Shown here piece after piece: positions 45,694-53,908 of a stretch of 64,000 nt of DNA (position 1 is the stretch's first letter; each line of letters opens with the position of its first letter). The stretch is from Segatella copri (lineage in GTDB: Bacteria; Bacteroidota; Bacteroidia; Bacteroidales; Bacteroidaceae): contig NZ_JAPDVG010000002.1 of assembly GCF_026015625.1 (NCBI RefSeq), positions 62,001-126,000 on the forward strand, written 5' to 3'. Both the position numbers and the translations under genes were made by a program. The notes beneath the pieces are model-generated. The model saw only the letters and a program-made list of their open reading frames with translations, made no database searches and was not told the DNA's origin.

Positions 45694-46277
45694 GACAATG
45701 CTTTTTGAACTGATTGGCGGTCACGAATTACGCATAGCATGTCTTTGCTTGCTCCTGCCGCAGCTGCCATATCATACATGGTTATCTTGGAGTCCTCACC
45801 TGTCTTGTCAGCCTGACGTTTTGCACGTTTCCAAGCTCTGTCTTCATGGGACTTATCGGATAGGTCAAAGGATTCTACATCCTTGCACTTTTCAATCCAT
45901 TTATTCAACATCTTCACATCAGCTACAGATAGTTCATCCATATCGCATTCCGTATTCTTGGAAGCAAGAACAAGTTGATGACCATCTTGAGAGCTAGCTA
46001 TATTCAATGAATCTGCAAAATCCTTCAATTCTGGCGAAGAAAGGTCTGCCTTGCCTTCTATTCCACGCAACACCTTATAGGTTAAAGCTGGTACAGGACC
46101 ATGCTTTCTTGCTACAAAGGTATCGTAAATGATTGGCAATCCATACTCTTTCAACTGATCTTGCTGCGCAAAATACATTACCTTAAAGAGATGAATATAA
46201 TCAACTCCTTCTGGGAATGCTTTCAGTATATAAAGCACTACTGCCTTTATTTTCAAAATCTGATCTATTGTCTTCAT
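45684..46277 (-). CDS. Panacea-domain antitoxin (SocA-like, DUF4065)
   Basis: The ATG at 46277 gives 197 residues starting MKTIDQILKIKAVVLYILKA; an upstream reading to 46355 would cross the promoter. LFKVMYFAQQDQLKEYGLPI and ARKHGPVPALTYKVLRG are the core of the Panacea/SocA domain. Such proteins bind and neutralise diverse toxins. It is preceded by promoter block A copy 3 and overlaps its toxin gene. Confidence 0.85.
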   Translation of the reverse strand: MKTIDQILKIKAVVLYILKAFPEGVDYIHLFKVMYFAQQDQLKEYGLPIIYDTFVARKHGPVPALTYKVLRGIEGKADLSSPELKDFADSLNIASSQDGHQLVLASKNTECDMDELSVADVKMLNKWIEKCKDVESFDLSDKSHEDRAWKRAKRQADKTGEDSKITMYDMAAAAGASKDMLCVIRDRQSVQKALSWI

Positions 46278-46300
46278 TATTGTATCTCCTTTTTTAGGTG

Positions 46301-46332
46301 CAAAAATAAGGGTTTTCTGTGAAACTACCAAA
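46301..46332 (-). promoter_or_regulatory. Shared promoter block A, copy 3
   Basis: Minus strand TTTG (46329-46332), 20 bp, TATTTTTG (46301-46308). Confidence 0.8.
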
Positions 46333-46627
46333 TTTTTGGGGTGTTTTTTCAACACCGCCCAATTACTTATAGAGATCTACGGTGATATCGAATGATGAAG
46401 CGAAATCTTTCAGCATTGCATGCTTCGTAATAAGCAGCTAAGCACTATAACATTTTTCGACTCCCCTGTCCCCCTCTTGCGAAGAGGGGGTCCTTAACCC
46501 ACTCCCAAGCCCTCGCCCTTTCCAAAAGGGCAAGGGATGTAACCGCCCTCCGGTGCTCAGAACCGCTACGCTCTAAGGTTGGCGGGGCATCAAAGCCCTC
46601 GCCAGGTTGTGCGGGATGGGACCGCCA
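46312..46627. repeat. ~315-bp direct repeat, copy 2 (promoter block plus R5)
   Basis: Second copy of the 42145-42460 block, with the repeat core R5 at 46535-46626 (inner arms GGGGC/GCCC). It lies 32 bp past the 3' end of the DUF6169-like gene. Near identity suggests recombination between cassettes. Confidence 0.85.
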
Positions 46628-46657
46628 GGCTATTACTTGCTGATGAAGAACGCCTGG

Positions 46658-47173
46658 CTAATGTTCGGGTTTCAACATAAACATATTAACAGTATTGTTG
46701 AATTCTGACACGTAATCTACAAAATGCGGATTATCTTTTCTTAGAATCATTGCTGCGTAATTATCTACTCCTTCCAAGTCTTGGATATTAGCAACCATAA
46801 TGACATATTGTTCTTTGTCATTAGCATAAGCAAACCAAGAATCAAACAGGCGATTTCGCATAGCTTGCTTTCTATCGCCCGTTTCACATATATAAAGGAG
46901 AGCAAACTCGTTTGTCTCAAAGAAATTGTCTATGATAGCAATTACGGTATCTCGCACCTTCATATCACGAGGTGAACGTTGCTTATTCACATTCGTGATA
47001 TTAAACATGTATGCCTCGCCATGCTCCAGCAAGTCATCAAGATCAAAGCTAATAGCAATCTCAACGCTATAATCTGTTACGAAACGGTAAGTATTTGGAT
47101 TTACCATCATAACATCATACGGTGAAGAGGCATTGATTGTTTTCAAAGAAAGCTGTTTCATGTCACCAAACAT
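46658..47173 (-). CDS. DUF6169-like protein
   Basis: The 171-residue protein has YRFVTDYSVEIAISFDLDDL, SPRDMKVRDTVIAIIDNFF and LYICETGDRKQAMRNRLFDS with WF, the pattern I associate with the DUF6169 group of Bacteroidetes accessory proteins. Function is unknown. Its start overlaps the 55-residue gene by 11 bp, in the layout of an antitoxin-toxin pair. Confidence 0.65.
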   Translation of the reverse strand: MFGDMKQLSLKTINASSPYDVMMVNPNTYRFVTDYSVEIAISFDLDDLLEHGEAYMFNITNVNKQRSPRDMKVRDTVIAIIDNFFETNEFALLYICETGDRKQAMRNRLFDSWFAYANDKEQYVIMVANIQDLEGVDNYAAMILRKDNPHFVDYVSEFNNTVNMFMLKPEH

Positions 47174-47330
47174 TTACAAACTTTGGCTCTTCTCCTGTAC
47201 GAGCTAAATAATCCTGACGGAGCATCTGCTCTAACTCTGCCATACGCTTTCTTTTTCTTTCCTTTGATGCCATGAATCTTTTCATCGCAGCATCACGCTT
47301 CTCCCAAAATTCTTTATTCAATGTATCCAT
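47163..47330 (-). CDS. 55-residue basic protein, partner of the DUF6169-like gene
   Basis: The ATG at 47330 opens MDTLNKEFWEKRDAAMKRFM, a strongly basic, helical chain (ASKERKRKRMAELEQML) ending FVNVW. It lies 30 bp from promoter block A copy 4 and overlaps the DUF6169-like start by 11 bp. It could be the antitoxin. Too short for family assignment. Confidence 0.65.
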   Translation of the reverse strand: MDTLNKEFWEKRDAAMKRFMASKERKRKRMAELEQMLRQDYLARTGEEPKFVNVW

Positions 47331-47359
47331 ATTAACCTCCAAATTTTATTTTTTTTGTG

Positions 47360-47391
47360 CAAATATAAGGGTTTTCTTTGAAACTACCAAA
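47360..47391 (-). promoter_or_regulatory. Shared promoter block A, copy 4
   Basis: Minus strand TTTG (47388-47391), 20 bp, TATATTTG (47360-47367). Confidence 0.8.
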
Positions 47392-47503
47392 TTTTCGGAG
47401 GTGTTTCTACTTCATGTCCTGATCTCACGCTGATTTTATTCCCATAGCTATGTGTTGTAAGCATCACTTAATACAAGCTAAAGGAACCTTTGCTCTTCTT
47501 TTT

Positions 47504-47519
47504 GCGGGATGGGACCGCC
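47504..47519. repeat. Repeat element fragment R6
   Basis: Only the last 16 bases of the core (GCGGGATGGGACCGCC) remain, about 108 bp before the stop of the 89-residue protein gene. Confidence 0.6.
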
Positions 47520-47626
47520 AGGCTGTTATGGGGATCAGCTTGCAATTATATTGCTGAAAGTGGGTGCATGGAGAGGGTATCCTCCATTGATGCCATGAAA
47601 CTTTCTATCTCGGTCTTCTTTCTTGA

Positions 47627-47896
47627 TTATTCCTTATCTTTTTTTATCTCGTCAGCAGGTTTCTCCACCAATTTTTGCTCTGCCTGGCTGGCAGTGGGCG
47701 CAATGAGATTGTTTCCGCCATGAATATTGAAGATTGCATGGGGATCCTGATACTCCTTGATTTGATCGATGAGGCCATGATACTCCTTGGACATCATCTT
47801 GCGTAGCAGACATTGCACTCGGGAGACGTCGGCAAAGTGATTCTCATTCATGAACTCCTGTGCCTTCTGTATCATGTACAAATTTTTATCCTCCAT
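47627..47896 (-). CDS. Hypothetical protein with FNI-GGNN motif (89 residues)
   Basis: The protein begins MEDKNLYMIQKAQEFMNENH and has HAIFNIHGGNNLIAPTASQA followed by an acidic/lysine tail. The motif FNI-x-GGNN-x-I-x-P also occurs in the neighbour at 48271-48693. Its upstream region holds the five-palindrome array. The protein looks like a small adaptor or regulator; no family is recognised. Confidence 0.55.
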   Translation of the reverse strand: MEDKNLYMIQKAQEFMNENHFADVSRVQCLLRKMMSKEYHGLIDQIKEYQDPHAIFNIHGGNNLIAPTASQAEQKLVEKPADEIKKDKE

Positions 47897-47980
47897 ACTA
47901 AATTAACCATCTAGAATCAATAAAAGCCAATTTTCTGCAGCAATTGACCATAATCCGCAAGTTTTGCGAGTTGAAAATTC

Positions 47981-48089
47981 TATAGTTGTACGACTGTAAA
48001 GCTTCAGTTGTACGACTATACATGCTATAGTTGTACAACTCTGGAGTTATAGTCGTACAACTATAGGGGTCATAGTCGTACGACTATAG
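47981..48089. promoter_or_regulatory. Array of five palindromic sites spaced 22-23 bp
   Basis: Each site is a version of ATAGTYGTACRACTAT centred on GTAC (centres near 47989, 48011, 48034, 48056 and 48079). The spacing is regular, about two helix turns. It lies 85-190 bp upstream of the gene ending at 47896. It could be an operator array for a dimeric regulator or an iteron-like cluster. Confidence 0.6.
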
Positions 48090-48270
48090 ATTTTCAAGAG
48101 ATCAAGTATATTTTTCAATTTTTATACACTACTGATTATCAGCAACTTACCAAGCCTCAACATAATTTCAATTCTACAAAACGAATTTGGATTCATTGAA
48201 AATTCTGAAATTATGGAGTGCGTAAAAGTGCCTTTTGTCAGTATTTTTCCTTACGCTACTTCATTGGTGA

Positions 48271-48693
48271 TCATTTCCACTTATACCAGGCTTCATTGAT
48301 ATACTTGCGGATATTACTGATGCCTGTAGTAACCTGAGGAGCCAAGGGTTGTAAGACTTCGATGAACTCCTGCTTCACCATAATATCTTGGTCAACCTTT
48401 ACATCTGTATCATTCACCATATCCATCACCACCTGAGCCAATTCCTTGGCATTGGTGCATGCAGAGAGCTTGGCTACATATTCTGCTAATGCTTCCACAT
48501 TATTAATATATAAGGAGAGACGGGTTGTTTCGGGTGAGAGAACAGGCTCTTGACTTGTGGTCTTCGCCTTCATCATCTCCTCTATGTACTTGTCGCCATA
48601 AAAGTTTTGCTCAGCCTTGATAGCATTGGGCAGAATCTGGTTGTTACCGCCAGAGATATTAAAGACGATATTTGCCTTGCTGGTATCTTCCAT
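48271..48693 (-). CDS. Hypothetical protein with FNI-GGNN motif (140 residues)
   Basis: MEDTSKANIVFNISGGNNQI opens the protein, followed by LPNAIKAEQNF and a helical acidic body ending EAWYKWK. The FNI-GGNN-x-I-x-P element near the start is shared with the 47627-47896 product. No membrane segment is seen. Its role is unknown. It is one of a small local family of unnamed proteins next to the HU-like gene. Confidence 0.55.
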   Translation of the reverse strand: MEDTSKANIVFNISGGNNQILPNAIKAEQNFYGDKYIEEMMKAKTTSQEPVLSPETTRLSLYINNVEALAEYVAKLSACTNAKELAQVVMDMVNDTDVKVDQDIMVKQEFIEVLQPLAPQVTTGISNIRKYINEAWYKWK

Positions 48694-48765
48694 TGCTATG
48701 ATTTTTATTAAAAGTGAGCGTATCGTGAATGAGCAGTAAACAGATGGTGAACGTCAGTGAAGGCA

Positions 48766-48797
48766 TTTGTTTTCGCCTCCGAAATGTTGTATCTTCG
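48766..48797 (+). promoter_or_regulatory. Promoter of the HU-like gene
   Basis: TTTG (48766-48769), 20 bp, TATCTTCG (48790-48797), on the plus strand. This matches the Bacteroidetes -33/-7 pair with one change in the -7 box, about 90 bp before the ATG at 48885. Confidence 0.6.
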
Positions 48798-48884
48798 CAA
48801 CGTCAATCAGAACAAACGGGATTGCTAATCTCTTTGGACTGACGATGACTGAACTTTAGTATTAATCTTTTAAATGTTTCAATT

Positions 48885-49397
48885 ATGAGTAAAAGCTACA
48901 AAGTTGCAAAGAAGACCATTAACATGGGTGAGAAGAAGGGTCAGACACTCTTTTCTGTTAGACCTTACAGTTACGGTACCTTGACCACCGAGGAGGTTGC
49001 TAAACAAATCGCAGTGGAGTCTACAGCTACTCCTGCAGACGTAAAGGCGGTACTCGACCGCTATGCTTACTACGTGAAGGAGAACCTGAAGAAGGGTTAC
49101 GACATCGAGTTGCTTGGATTCGGCAAGCTCTTCATCCGCTTCATTACCGGCAAAGCCGTAGAAGATGAGAGTAAGGCGAACGCTAAACTCGTCAAGAGTC
49201 TCGTTCCTGCCTTCCGTCCTTCTTTCACCAAGTTGCAGAATGGTACTCGTCTCTACAACCTGATTCCTGATTCCATCGAACTCGTCAAGTACGGTGAAGA
49301 GAAAAAGGATAAGACTACCGGCGGTGAAACCACTGGCGGCGGTTCCGGCACCGAGGCTGGCGGAACTGGTTCCGACAATGGTGACGGATTGGAATAG
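48885..49397 (+). CDS. HU-like DNA-binding protein
   Basis: The 170-residue protein has TLTTEEVAKQIAVESTATPA and DIELLGFGKLFIRF, the HU/IHF dimer core, with a basic start and a Gly/Thr-rich acidic tail (GGETTGGGSGTEAGG). It is the first gene of the plus-strand trio (HU-like, smalltalk, amidase) that is typical of Bacteroidales accessory loci. It probably binds and bends DNA; a role in capsule control is not shown. Confidence 0.88.
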   Translation: MSKSYKVAKKTINMGEKKGQTLFSVRPYSYGTLTTEEVAKQIAVESTATPADVKAVLDRYAYYVKENLKKGYDIELLGFGKLFIRFITGKAVEDESKANAKLVKSLVPAFRPSFTKLQNGTRLYNLIPDSIELVKYGEEKKDKTTGGETTGGGSGTEAGGTGSDNGDGLE

Positions 49398-49457
49398 TCT
49401 CCAACTCTGGCAGTGCCTTACCTCTCAGAAAGGGAGGCACTGCTAAACTCTGATCAC

Positions 49458-49711
49458 TTACTGAACTTTCGCAAGTTTTGCCCACACGCCCTGAAAGGGC
49501 AAAAGCCCCTAGCCCAGGGCATCGCCCTGGGTAATTACGGACGCAAACCTGTCGCCCTGTAAGGGCAAAAGCTTTAAAACTCCAGGCAAAACATAAGGCT
49601 TTTGCCCTTACAGGGCGTCTTGCTGATTGCCATCATACCCAGGGCGATGCCCTGGGCTAGGAGCTTTTGGGCCTTCAGCCCGTACTTGAACCACATGCGA
49701 AAGTTCAGTAA
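49458..49711. repeat. Large inverted-repeat element
   Basis: A perfect 16-bp end (TTACTGAACTTTCGCA at 49458-49473; reverse copy at 49696-49711) brackets further nested arms with AGCCCAGGGC and GCCCTGGGCT. The element lies between the HU-like and smalltalk genes and has no coding reading. It resembles a miniature inverted-repeat element or a structured RNA. Confidence 0.7.
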
Positions 49712-49740
49712 CTTATTGTTTCATTTAAATTTTATTGATT

Positions 49741-49869
49741 ATGAAAATGTTTCGTTCTAACTCTGAATCAAATCCAAACAAGATTTCCTGGACTCAAATC
49801 GTGAATGCCATCGTACAGGCGCTGATTGCTGCTCTCACGGCACTGGGAGTAAGCTCGTGCGCCTTATAG
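49741..49869 (+). CDS. Smalltalk peptide (42 residues)
   Basis: MKMFRSNSESNPNKISWTQI opens the peptide, followed by a hydrophobic stretch (VQALIAALTALGVSSC) and a Cys near the end, the pattern of the family named smalltalk that lies between HU-like and amidase genes. It could be a small lipoprotein-like or membrane peptide. Function unknown. The trio arrangement is the main evidence. Confidence 0.85.
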   Translation: MKMFRSNSESNPNKISWTQIVNAIVQALIAALTALGVSSCAL

Positions 49870-49915
49870 GAATGTTGAGTGTTGAGTGTTAAATGTTGAA
49901 TGTTGAATTATTCCT

Positions 49916-50440
49916 ATGACGAAAGATACATTTCCTATGAACATTGGCGGGGGGAAGGTACGCTCTGAGCGCATGCTCCTCGCCAAAGTGGAGAACGGCA
50001 AGAACATGATGTCTGCCGACTCTGTGAGATTTCTGGTTCTGCATTGCTCGGCTACCCGATGCAATCAGGACTATAGTGTGGAACAGCTGCGCCGCGACCA
50101 TAAGGCCCGTGGGTTTTATGACATCGGCTACCACTTCTACATCCGTAAGGATGGTACGATGACGCAGCACCGTAAGCTGCTGGAGGTGGGGGCTCATGCC
50201 AGACCTTATAACAGATGCTCTATCGGCATCTGCTATGAGGGAGGGCTCGATGAGCAAGGCAAGCCTTGCAACACCATGACCACTGAGCAGGAAACGAGAC
50301 TCATTGATCTTTTCAGGAATCTGAAGATTCTCTTTCCGAAAGCGAAGATTGTGGGTCATCGGGACTTGCCTGGGACTACTCCAAAGGAGTGTCCGTGTCT
50401 GGATGCTGGAAGCTGGGCTGCCCGACACCGCCTTGATTAA
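49916..50440 (+). CDS. N-acetylmuramoyl-L-alanine amidase (amidase_2 type)
   Basis: The 174-residue protein has RFLVLHCSATRCNQDY (zinc His) and VGHRDLPGTTPKECPCLDAG (the second His and a Cys ligand). It would cut the amide between muramic acid and the stem peptide, and is the third gene of the trio. A start a few codons downstream (MNIGGG) is equally possible. Such phage-like amidases often travel with mobile DNA. Confidence 0.88.
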   Translation: MTKDTFPMNIGGGKVRSERMLLAKVENGKNMMSADSVRFLVLHCSATRCNQDYSVEQLRRDHKARGFYDIGYHFYIRKDGTMTQHRKLLEVGAHARPYNRCSIGICYEGGLDEQGKPCNTMTTEQETRLIDLFRNLKILFPKAKIVGHRDLPGTTPKECPCLDAGSWAARHRLD

Positions 50441-50472
50441 CTCTTATAACTCCTTTTGGCTGGCATTGGTAG

Positions 50473-50631
50473 CTAAAGGAGTTTATCATGATACGTCTTT
50501 CCAAAGTGCGTCGGATCTGTTGCTACAAAACCATTTTCAGCTACATATCCTTCACTTTTTGCCATGGCTTCGCCGTCGTCTCCTGCAACAGTGGACGTAA
50601 CCTGTGAGTGTATATTTGTCTCTTTCATCAT
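50473..50631 (-). pseudogene. upxY 5'-end fragment
   Basis: From the ATG at 50631: MMKETNIHSQVTSTVAGDDG, AMAKSEGYVAENGFVA and ...KTYHDKLL then stop. It matches the start of the pseudogene at 39363. No antiterminator core remains. Confidence 0.7.
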
Positions 50632-50962
50632 GCGAATCAAGTTCGTTTTTTGATGACGTTCATCTGAATCTCGATATAAGAGACACTGAAACTCCTTGCA
50701 AAAATACGAAAATTGTTGGAAACTAGCAAATTATGCGTGTTAAAAAATTAATATCATTCTACGTAAATCAACATTATTTTACTATTCTTTTCGTACATAA
50801 TTTCCTAAGTCGTTGATTGAACGAAAGTTTTCGGTTTTTCTGTATCTCTCATGTAAAGATTCTGGAAAAATGGTTCATTTTGGTTCATTTTACAAAATTC
50901 CTCTTTTTATTCTTTTTTGCAGCTTATAGGGCAGCCAGTATTTTGGCGTTGGCATCATCTAC
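50483..50962. repeat. 480-bp block, copy B
   Basis: Same length and content as copy A (39215-39694). Homology ends abruptly at CATCATCTAC, where unrelated sequence (CAGTCCCTCC) takes over. Confidence 0.8.
50699..50730 (-). promoter_or_regulatory. Promoter of the upxY copy B
   Basis: Minus strand TTTG (50727-50730), 20 bp, TATTTTTG (50699-50706). Confidence 0.7.
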
Positions 50963-51048
50963 CAGTCCCTCCTCACCACCAATTACCGCAAGCCGATAAT
51001 TGATGGGAAAATCAGAGATGACAGATACACCTGATACAATTGCCTCTA

Positions 51049-51097
51049 AACGAACAAAGGGAAACAACCAGTCTTTGGTCGTTCCCCTTTGTTCGTT
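51049..51097 (-). terminator. Hairpin past the PIN cassette
   Basis: AACGAACAAAGGG near 51049 pairs with the reverse at 51084-51097 (CCCTTTGTTCGTT). It lies about 145 bp 3' of the PIN gene stop at 51241. It may end that operon. Confidence 0.5.
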
Positions 51098-51110
51098 GTA
51101 TTACACCTAT

Positions 51111-51187
51111 CAGTTTTCGAAAAAAGTTATTTCATTATCGTTTTGCATAAGATAAGCTGCTCTCGGCAATTTGAAAGCAGCTTTCAT
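51111..51187. repeat. Dispersed repeat shared with 38841-38920
   Basis: Contains CTCGGCAATTTGAAAG and CGTTTTGCATAAG and matches the copy beside the first upxY pseudogene. Confidence 0.5.
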
Positions 51188-51240
51188 ACAAAGAATACAT
51201 AAAAGCTAAGTTTTCCGCAGCCTCATGACTATTATATTGC

Positions 51241-51792
51241 TCAGAATCCTCCCAAATCCTTCTCTGTCTTATACTCCTCCATCCTATCCACGGGGAAACG
51301 AGCGTTATTCTCCTTGATGGCATCCATAATAAATTGGTCGCATTGCTCGTCCGTCCAATAACCTTTGTTGATAGCAATCTGCAAAATGTCCATCACACCG
51401 ATATATTCAATGTCATTGGCATCACAATAAGGTGCCACATCACGAAAGTTGCTGCTGGCTATCGTTTCCTGTCCATAGCGAGCCATCGCCATACAGGCAC
51501 ACTCACCATCACCCAAAAGACCATTGTCATGCTTCAACTTAAAAAACTCCCTCTTGATATTCTGGTTCTGACTGGGAAACCTGATTACACAAGTCTTTGA
51601 ATCCTTAATCCACTCATCCACTTTCTGCTTACGGTTGGCATCGCCGGGATGACGTGTTGCCTCACGATAAACATTCTCGACAACATACAGCTGATGAGGT
51701 GACAAGATACCGTTCAATTCCATGATGTGACCTGTGGCTATGAAATGCGCTATGACATCCGCATCAACCAATATGACCTTCGCTCTTGCCAT
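51241..51792 (-). CDS. PIN-domain nuclease-like protein
   Basis: The ATG at 51792 gives 183 residues (MARAKVILVDADVIAHFIAT); the longer reading to 51840 adds an unlikely leader. VDADVIAHF carries the first PIN aspartate, and GLLGDGECACMAMARY and ASSNFRDV hold the later acidic and Asn positions. PIN proteins (VapC-like) cut RNA. It overlaps the ImmA/IrrE gene by 29 bp and closes a three-gene unit. Confidence 0.78.
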   Translation of the reverse strand: MARAKVILVDADVIAHFIATGHIMELNGILSPHQLYVVENVYREATRHPGDANRKQKVDEWIKDSKTCVIRFPSQNQNIKREFFKLKHDNGLLGDGECACMAMARYGQETIASSNFRDVAPYCDANDIEYIGVMDILQIAINKGYWTDEQCDQFIMDAIKENNARFPVDRMEEYKTEKDLGGF

Positions 51793-52534
51793 CCAAAGCC
51801 TCCTTTCCGAAATCGATGCCCATATCATATAACAAACCAAAATACTTGGCTTGGGAAATCAATCCCTTGTCATAAAGTTGGCGAGCCTTTACATTATAAT
51901 CTCCTATCAGTTCCTTGCTATGGGTCGGCATATATAAAGAGGTAGGATAACCATACTCCGCAGCACTCCTTATCACATCATGCTGAAATAAACCATAAAC
52001 CGTCTCGGAAATCAAATCCATCTCCTTGAGTCGATAGAGAAGGCAGGAACGAGAACAACGAAAGTTCTGCTCTATCTTCAATACCGTTGCCATAGAAATA
52101 GCATCTCTCTTTCGCTTCTCTACTGGTATTAACGATAGCACGCCATCCCTTGGCAAAAGTAAGCAACGAGCAAAATAATCAGCAGATTGTTCCTCTATGC
52201 TCTTTTTGCCATCTTCGTTATCCGTCTCATAGGAGACACTAAAATCCTCTTGAAACAACAGGTGATAAAGTTCGTGACAAGCCGTGAAGCGTTGGCGACT
52301 ATAATTGCTGCTTGTATTGACAAGCATGAATAGTCGCACATCATGCTCCTTACGAAGTATCTTGATAGCCATGCCCTCAAAACCCTCAGACAAAGGTTGA
52401 AAACTTGCTATGATATTCTTGTTGCGAAGCATTTGATGAACACTAACAGGCTCATTAAACTTGACTCCTTGCTCTTGGCGAAGAGAAAGGGACAAGAGTT
52501 CCAATTGTATTTTATCTGATTTTTTCAAGTTCAT
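51764..52534 (-). CDS. ImmA/IrrE-family metallopeptidase
   Basis: The 256-residue protein has FTACHELYHLLFQED, the HExxH zinc motif, with EEQSADYFARCLLLP providing the downstream acidic ligand. ImmA-type proteases cleave Xre-type repressors in response to a signal. Here it lies between an Xre-like repressor gene (23-bp overlap) and the PIN gene (29-bp overlap). The same protein also has a helical end. Confidence 0.88.
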   Translation of the reverse strand: MNLKKSDKIQLELLSLSLRQEQGVKFNEPVSVHQMLRNKNIIASFQPLSEGFEGMAIKILRKEHDVRLFMLVNTSSNYSRQRFTACHELYHLLFQEDFSVSYETDNEDGKKSIEEQSADYFARCLLLPRDGVLSLIPVEKRKRDAISMATVLKIEQNFRCSRSCLLYRLKEMDLISETVYGLFQHDVIRSAAEYGYPTSLYMPTHSKELIGDYNVKARQLYDKGLISQAKYFGLLYDMGIDFGKEALDGKSEGHIG

Positions 52535-52844
52535 TGCTCATCATGATATAGTTCTTTACTATTTGCTGGAAGTGAGACACCTCTTCAAGATTAGCCACAC
52601 CATCACGTCGGAAAGCGTATGCAAAGTTCACTTGCTCCATGTTACCTTCGAGTATGTCATACTCATCAATACCATAGAGACGAGCCAACTTCTCCAAGCC
52701 CTCCATAGAGACTTCAGTCTCCCCCGTCTCGTACTTCAGGTAGGCTGGTTGGCTGATGCCAAGGTACTTGCTTACCTCCTCTTGGGTGTACTTGAATTTT
52801 TCACGAAGCACACGCAATATAGATTTATTGTCGTTCATTGCCAT
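52512..52844 (-). CDS. Xre-family helix-turn-helix repressor
   Basis: The 110-residue protein has the DNA-binding motif VSKYLGISQPAYLKYETGET and LEKLARLYGIDEYDIL, standard for Xre/Cro repressors. It is first in an operon with ImmA/IrrE and PIN genes and would repress it from the promoter at 52886-52917 until cleaved. Confidence 0.9.
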   Translation of the reverse strand: MAMNDNKSILRVLREKFKYTQEEVSKYLGISQPAYLKYETGETEVSMEGLEKLARLYGIDEYDILEGNMEQVNFAYAFRRDGVANLEEVSHFQQIVKNYIMMSNELEKIR

Positions 52845-52885
52845 AATTTACTGAATTGCATTCATATATTGTCACTTAGATGGTG

Positions 52886-52917
52886 CAAAGATAAAAAACT
52901 ATATTGTTATCTGCAAA
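52886..52917 (-). promoter_or_regulatory. Promoter of the Xre-ImmA-PIN operon
   Basis: Minus strand TTTG (52914-52917), 20 bp, TATCTTTG (52886-52893), a perfect Bacteroidetes match, about 42 bp before the ATG at 52844. Confidence 0.7.
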
Positions 52918-53195
52918 CTTTTTAGTTATATTTCACAGATATTTTTGAAAAAAAGGCAAAGTTATAACTTAGCATCTTGGCACGGCGGCATTGTTTGTGT
53001 ATTTTGAGAAAAGAATACGAGACTTAGTCTCCCATATGAATAGCAAATGTGAGGTGATGCTATTTCTTTGAATGTAGCTGGCTGCGCTATAGCCTCCGCC
53101 AGAGTTTTGGTATCGTCAGCGGAGCCTGTGCCCTAAAAGGCTGCCGATATTTGTTTACGCAACAGAGTTGCGATAGTTTGTCGGCTGGCGCATCA

Positions 53196-53465
53196 TCAAG
53201 ATTCTATCAATCTGCCGCTCTCACGCAAACGTTTCTTGAAACCCTGCTTCACCGTATCAGCCCATTCATGAACGTTTTCTTTCATCACCTGTTTTTGCTT
53301 TTCATCAAAATCGGAATAGGCTATCTGTTGCACGATAAAGGTTTGAGCCGTTTCCTTAGCTAAGTCCAGTGTATGTTCTGTCACTTTGCCATTGGTAAGC
53401 TTCTCGCCTAATTGGGCGTAGAAGTAGCCTTCAAAAAAGGCTATACAATATTCTTTTGCTATCAT
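53196..53465 (-). CDS. Hypothetical 89-residue protein
   Basis: The ATG at 53465 gives MIAKEYCIAFFEGYFYAQLG and then a charged helical body (TFIVQQIAYSDFDEKQKQVM) ending RESGRLIES. No family is recognised. It stands alone between the Xre operon and a manC fragment. The 52.9-53.2 kb stretch beside it shows nothing coding. Confidence 0.45.
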   Translation of the reverse strand: MIAKEYCIAFFEGYFYAQLGEKLTNGKVTEHTLDLAKETAQTFIVQQIAYSDFDEKQKQVMKENVHEWADTVKQGFKKRLRESGRLIES

Positions 53466-53576
53466 AACGCTAAATTGTATCAATTAATGCACTTAGAAAA
53501 CAAGTTTATATAGGAAAACATACGATAAAACAAGTAATCCTTTCATGATTCATTTCTTTGCTTAAACTGAAGTTTA

Positions 53577-53908
53577 TTTCTTAAAATCATTGATTCTCAG
53601 TTTCTCTTTCAAAGAACAAACAAGCAGTTGCCCATTCTTCTAACTAAGCTATAGCCATCCAAGCCTTGAATTACCACCTTACTTTCATCGGCTGCATGAA
53701 CTACGCAGTTCTTGCATTCATACAATCGGATGCCCTTACCTACGCTGCGGCGATATAGCCATAGCCAGTTTCCGGACGGCTTGGCTTGTTACCGATAGTA
53801 ACTATGGCGTTCTTATCGGAAGTATAGCTCAATGCCTTGCTGAGCACTCGCTGATACTCCGAGGTATTGATGACCAGGGCATCGGATGGTGTCACCACGA
53901 TGTTGGCT
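53577..53908 (-). pseudogene. Fragment of manC with internal deletion
   Basis: The minus strand matches two separated parts of the manC gene at 35274-36227 (the 3' end, then a part corresponding to about 35750-35910), joined with the middle missing. Stops and shifts make it inactive. It is the third manC piece in this window. Confidence 0.75.

Noticed and set aside
47981..48089. CRISPR-like array
   Set aside because: Units are palindromic and adjacent at 22-23 bp with no distinct 30-bp spacers and no cas genes.
49949..49954. Run of six G in the amidase gene as a possible phase switch
   Set aside because: Shorter than the other tracts and in the first codons where a downstream start exists.
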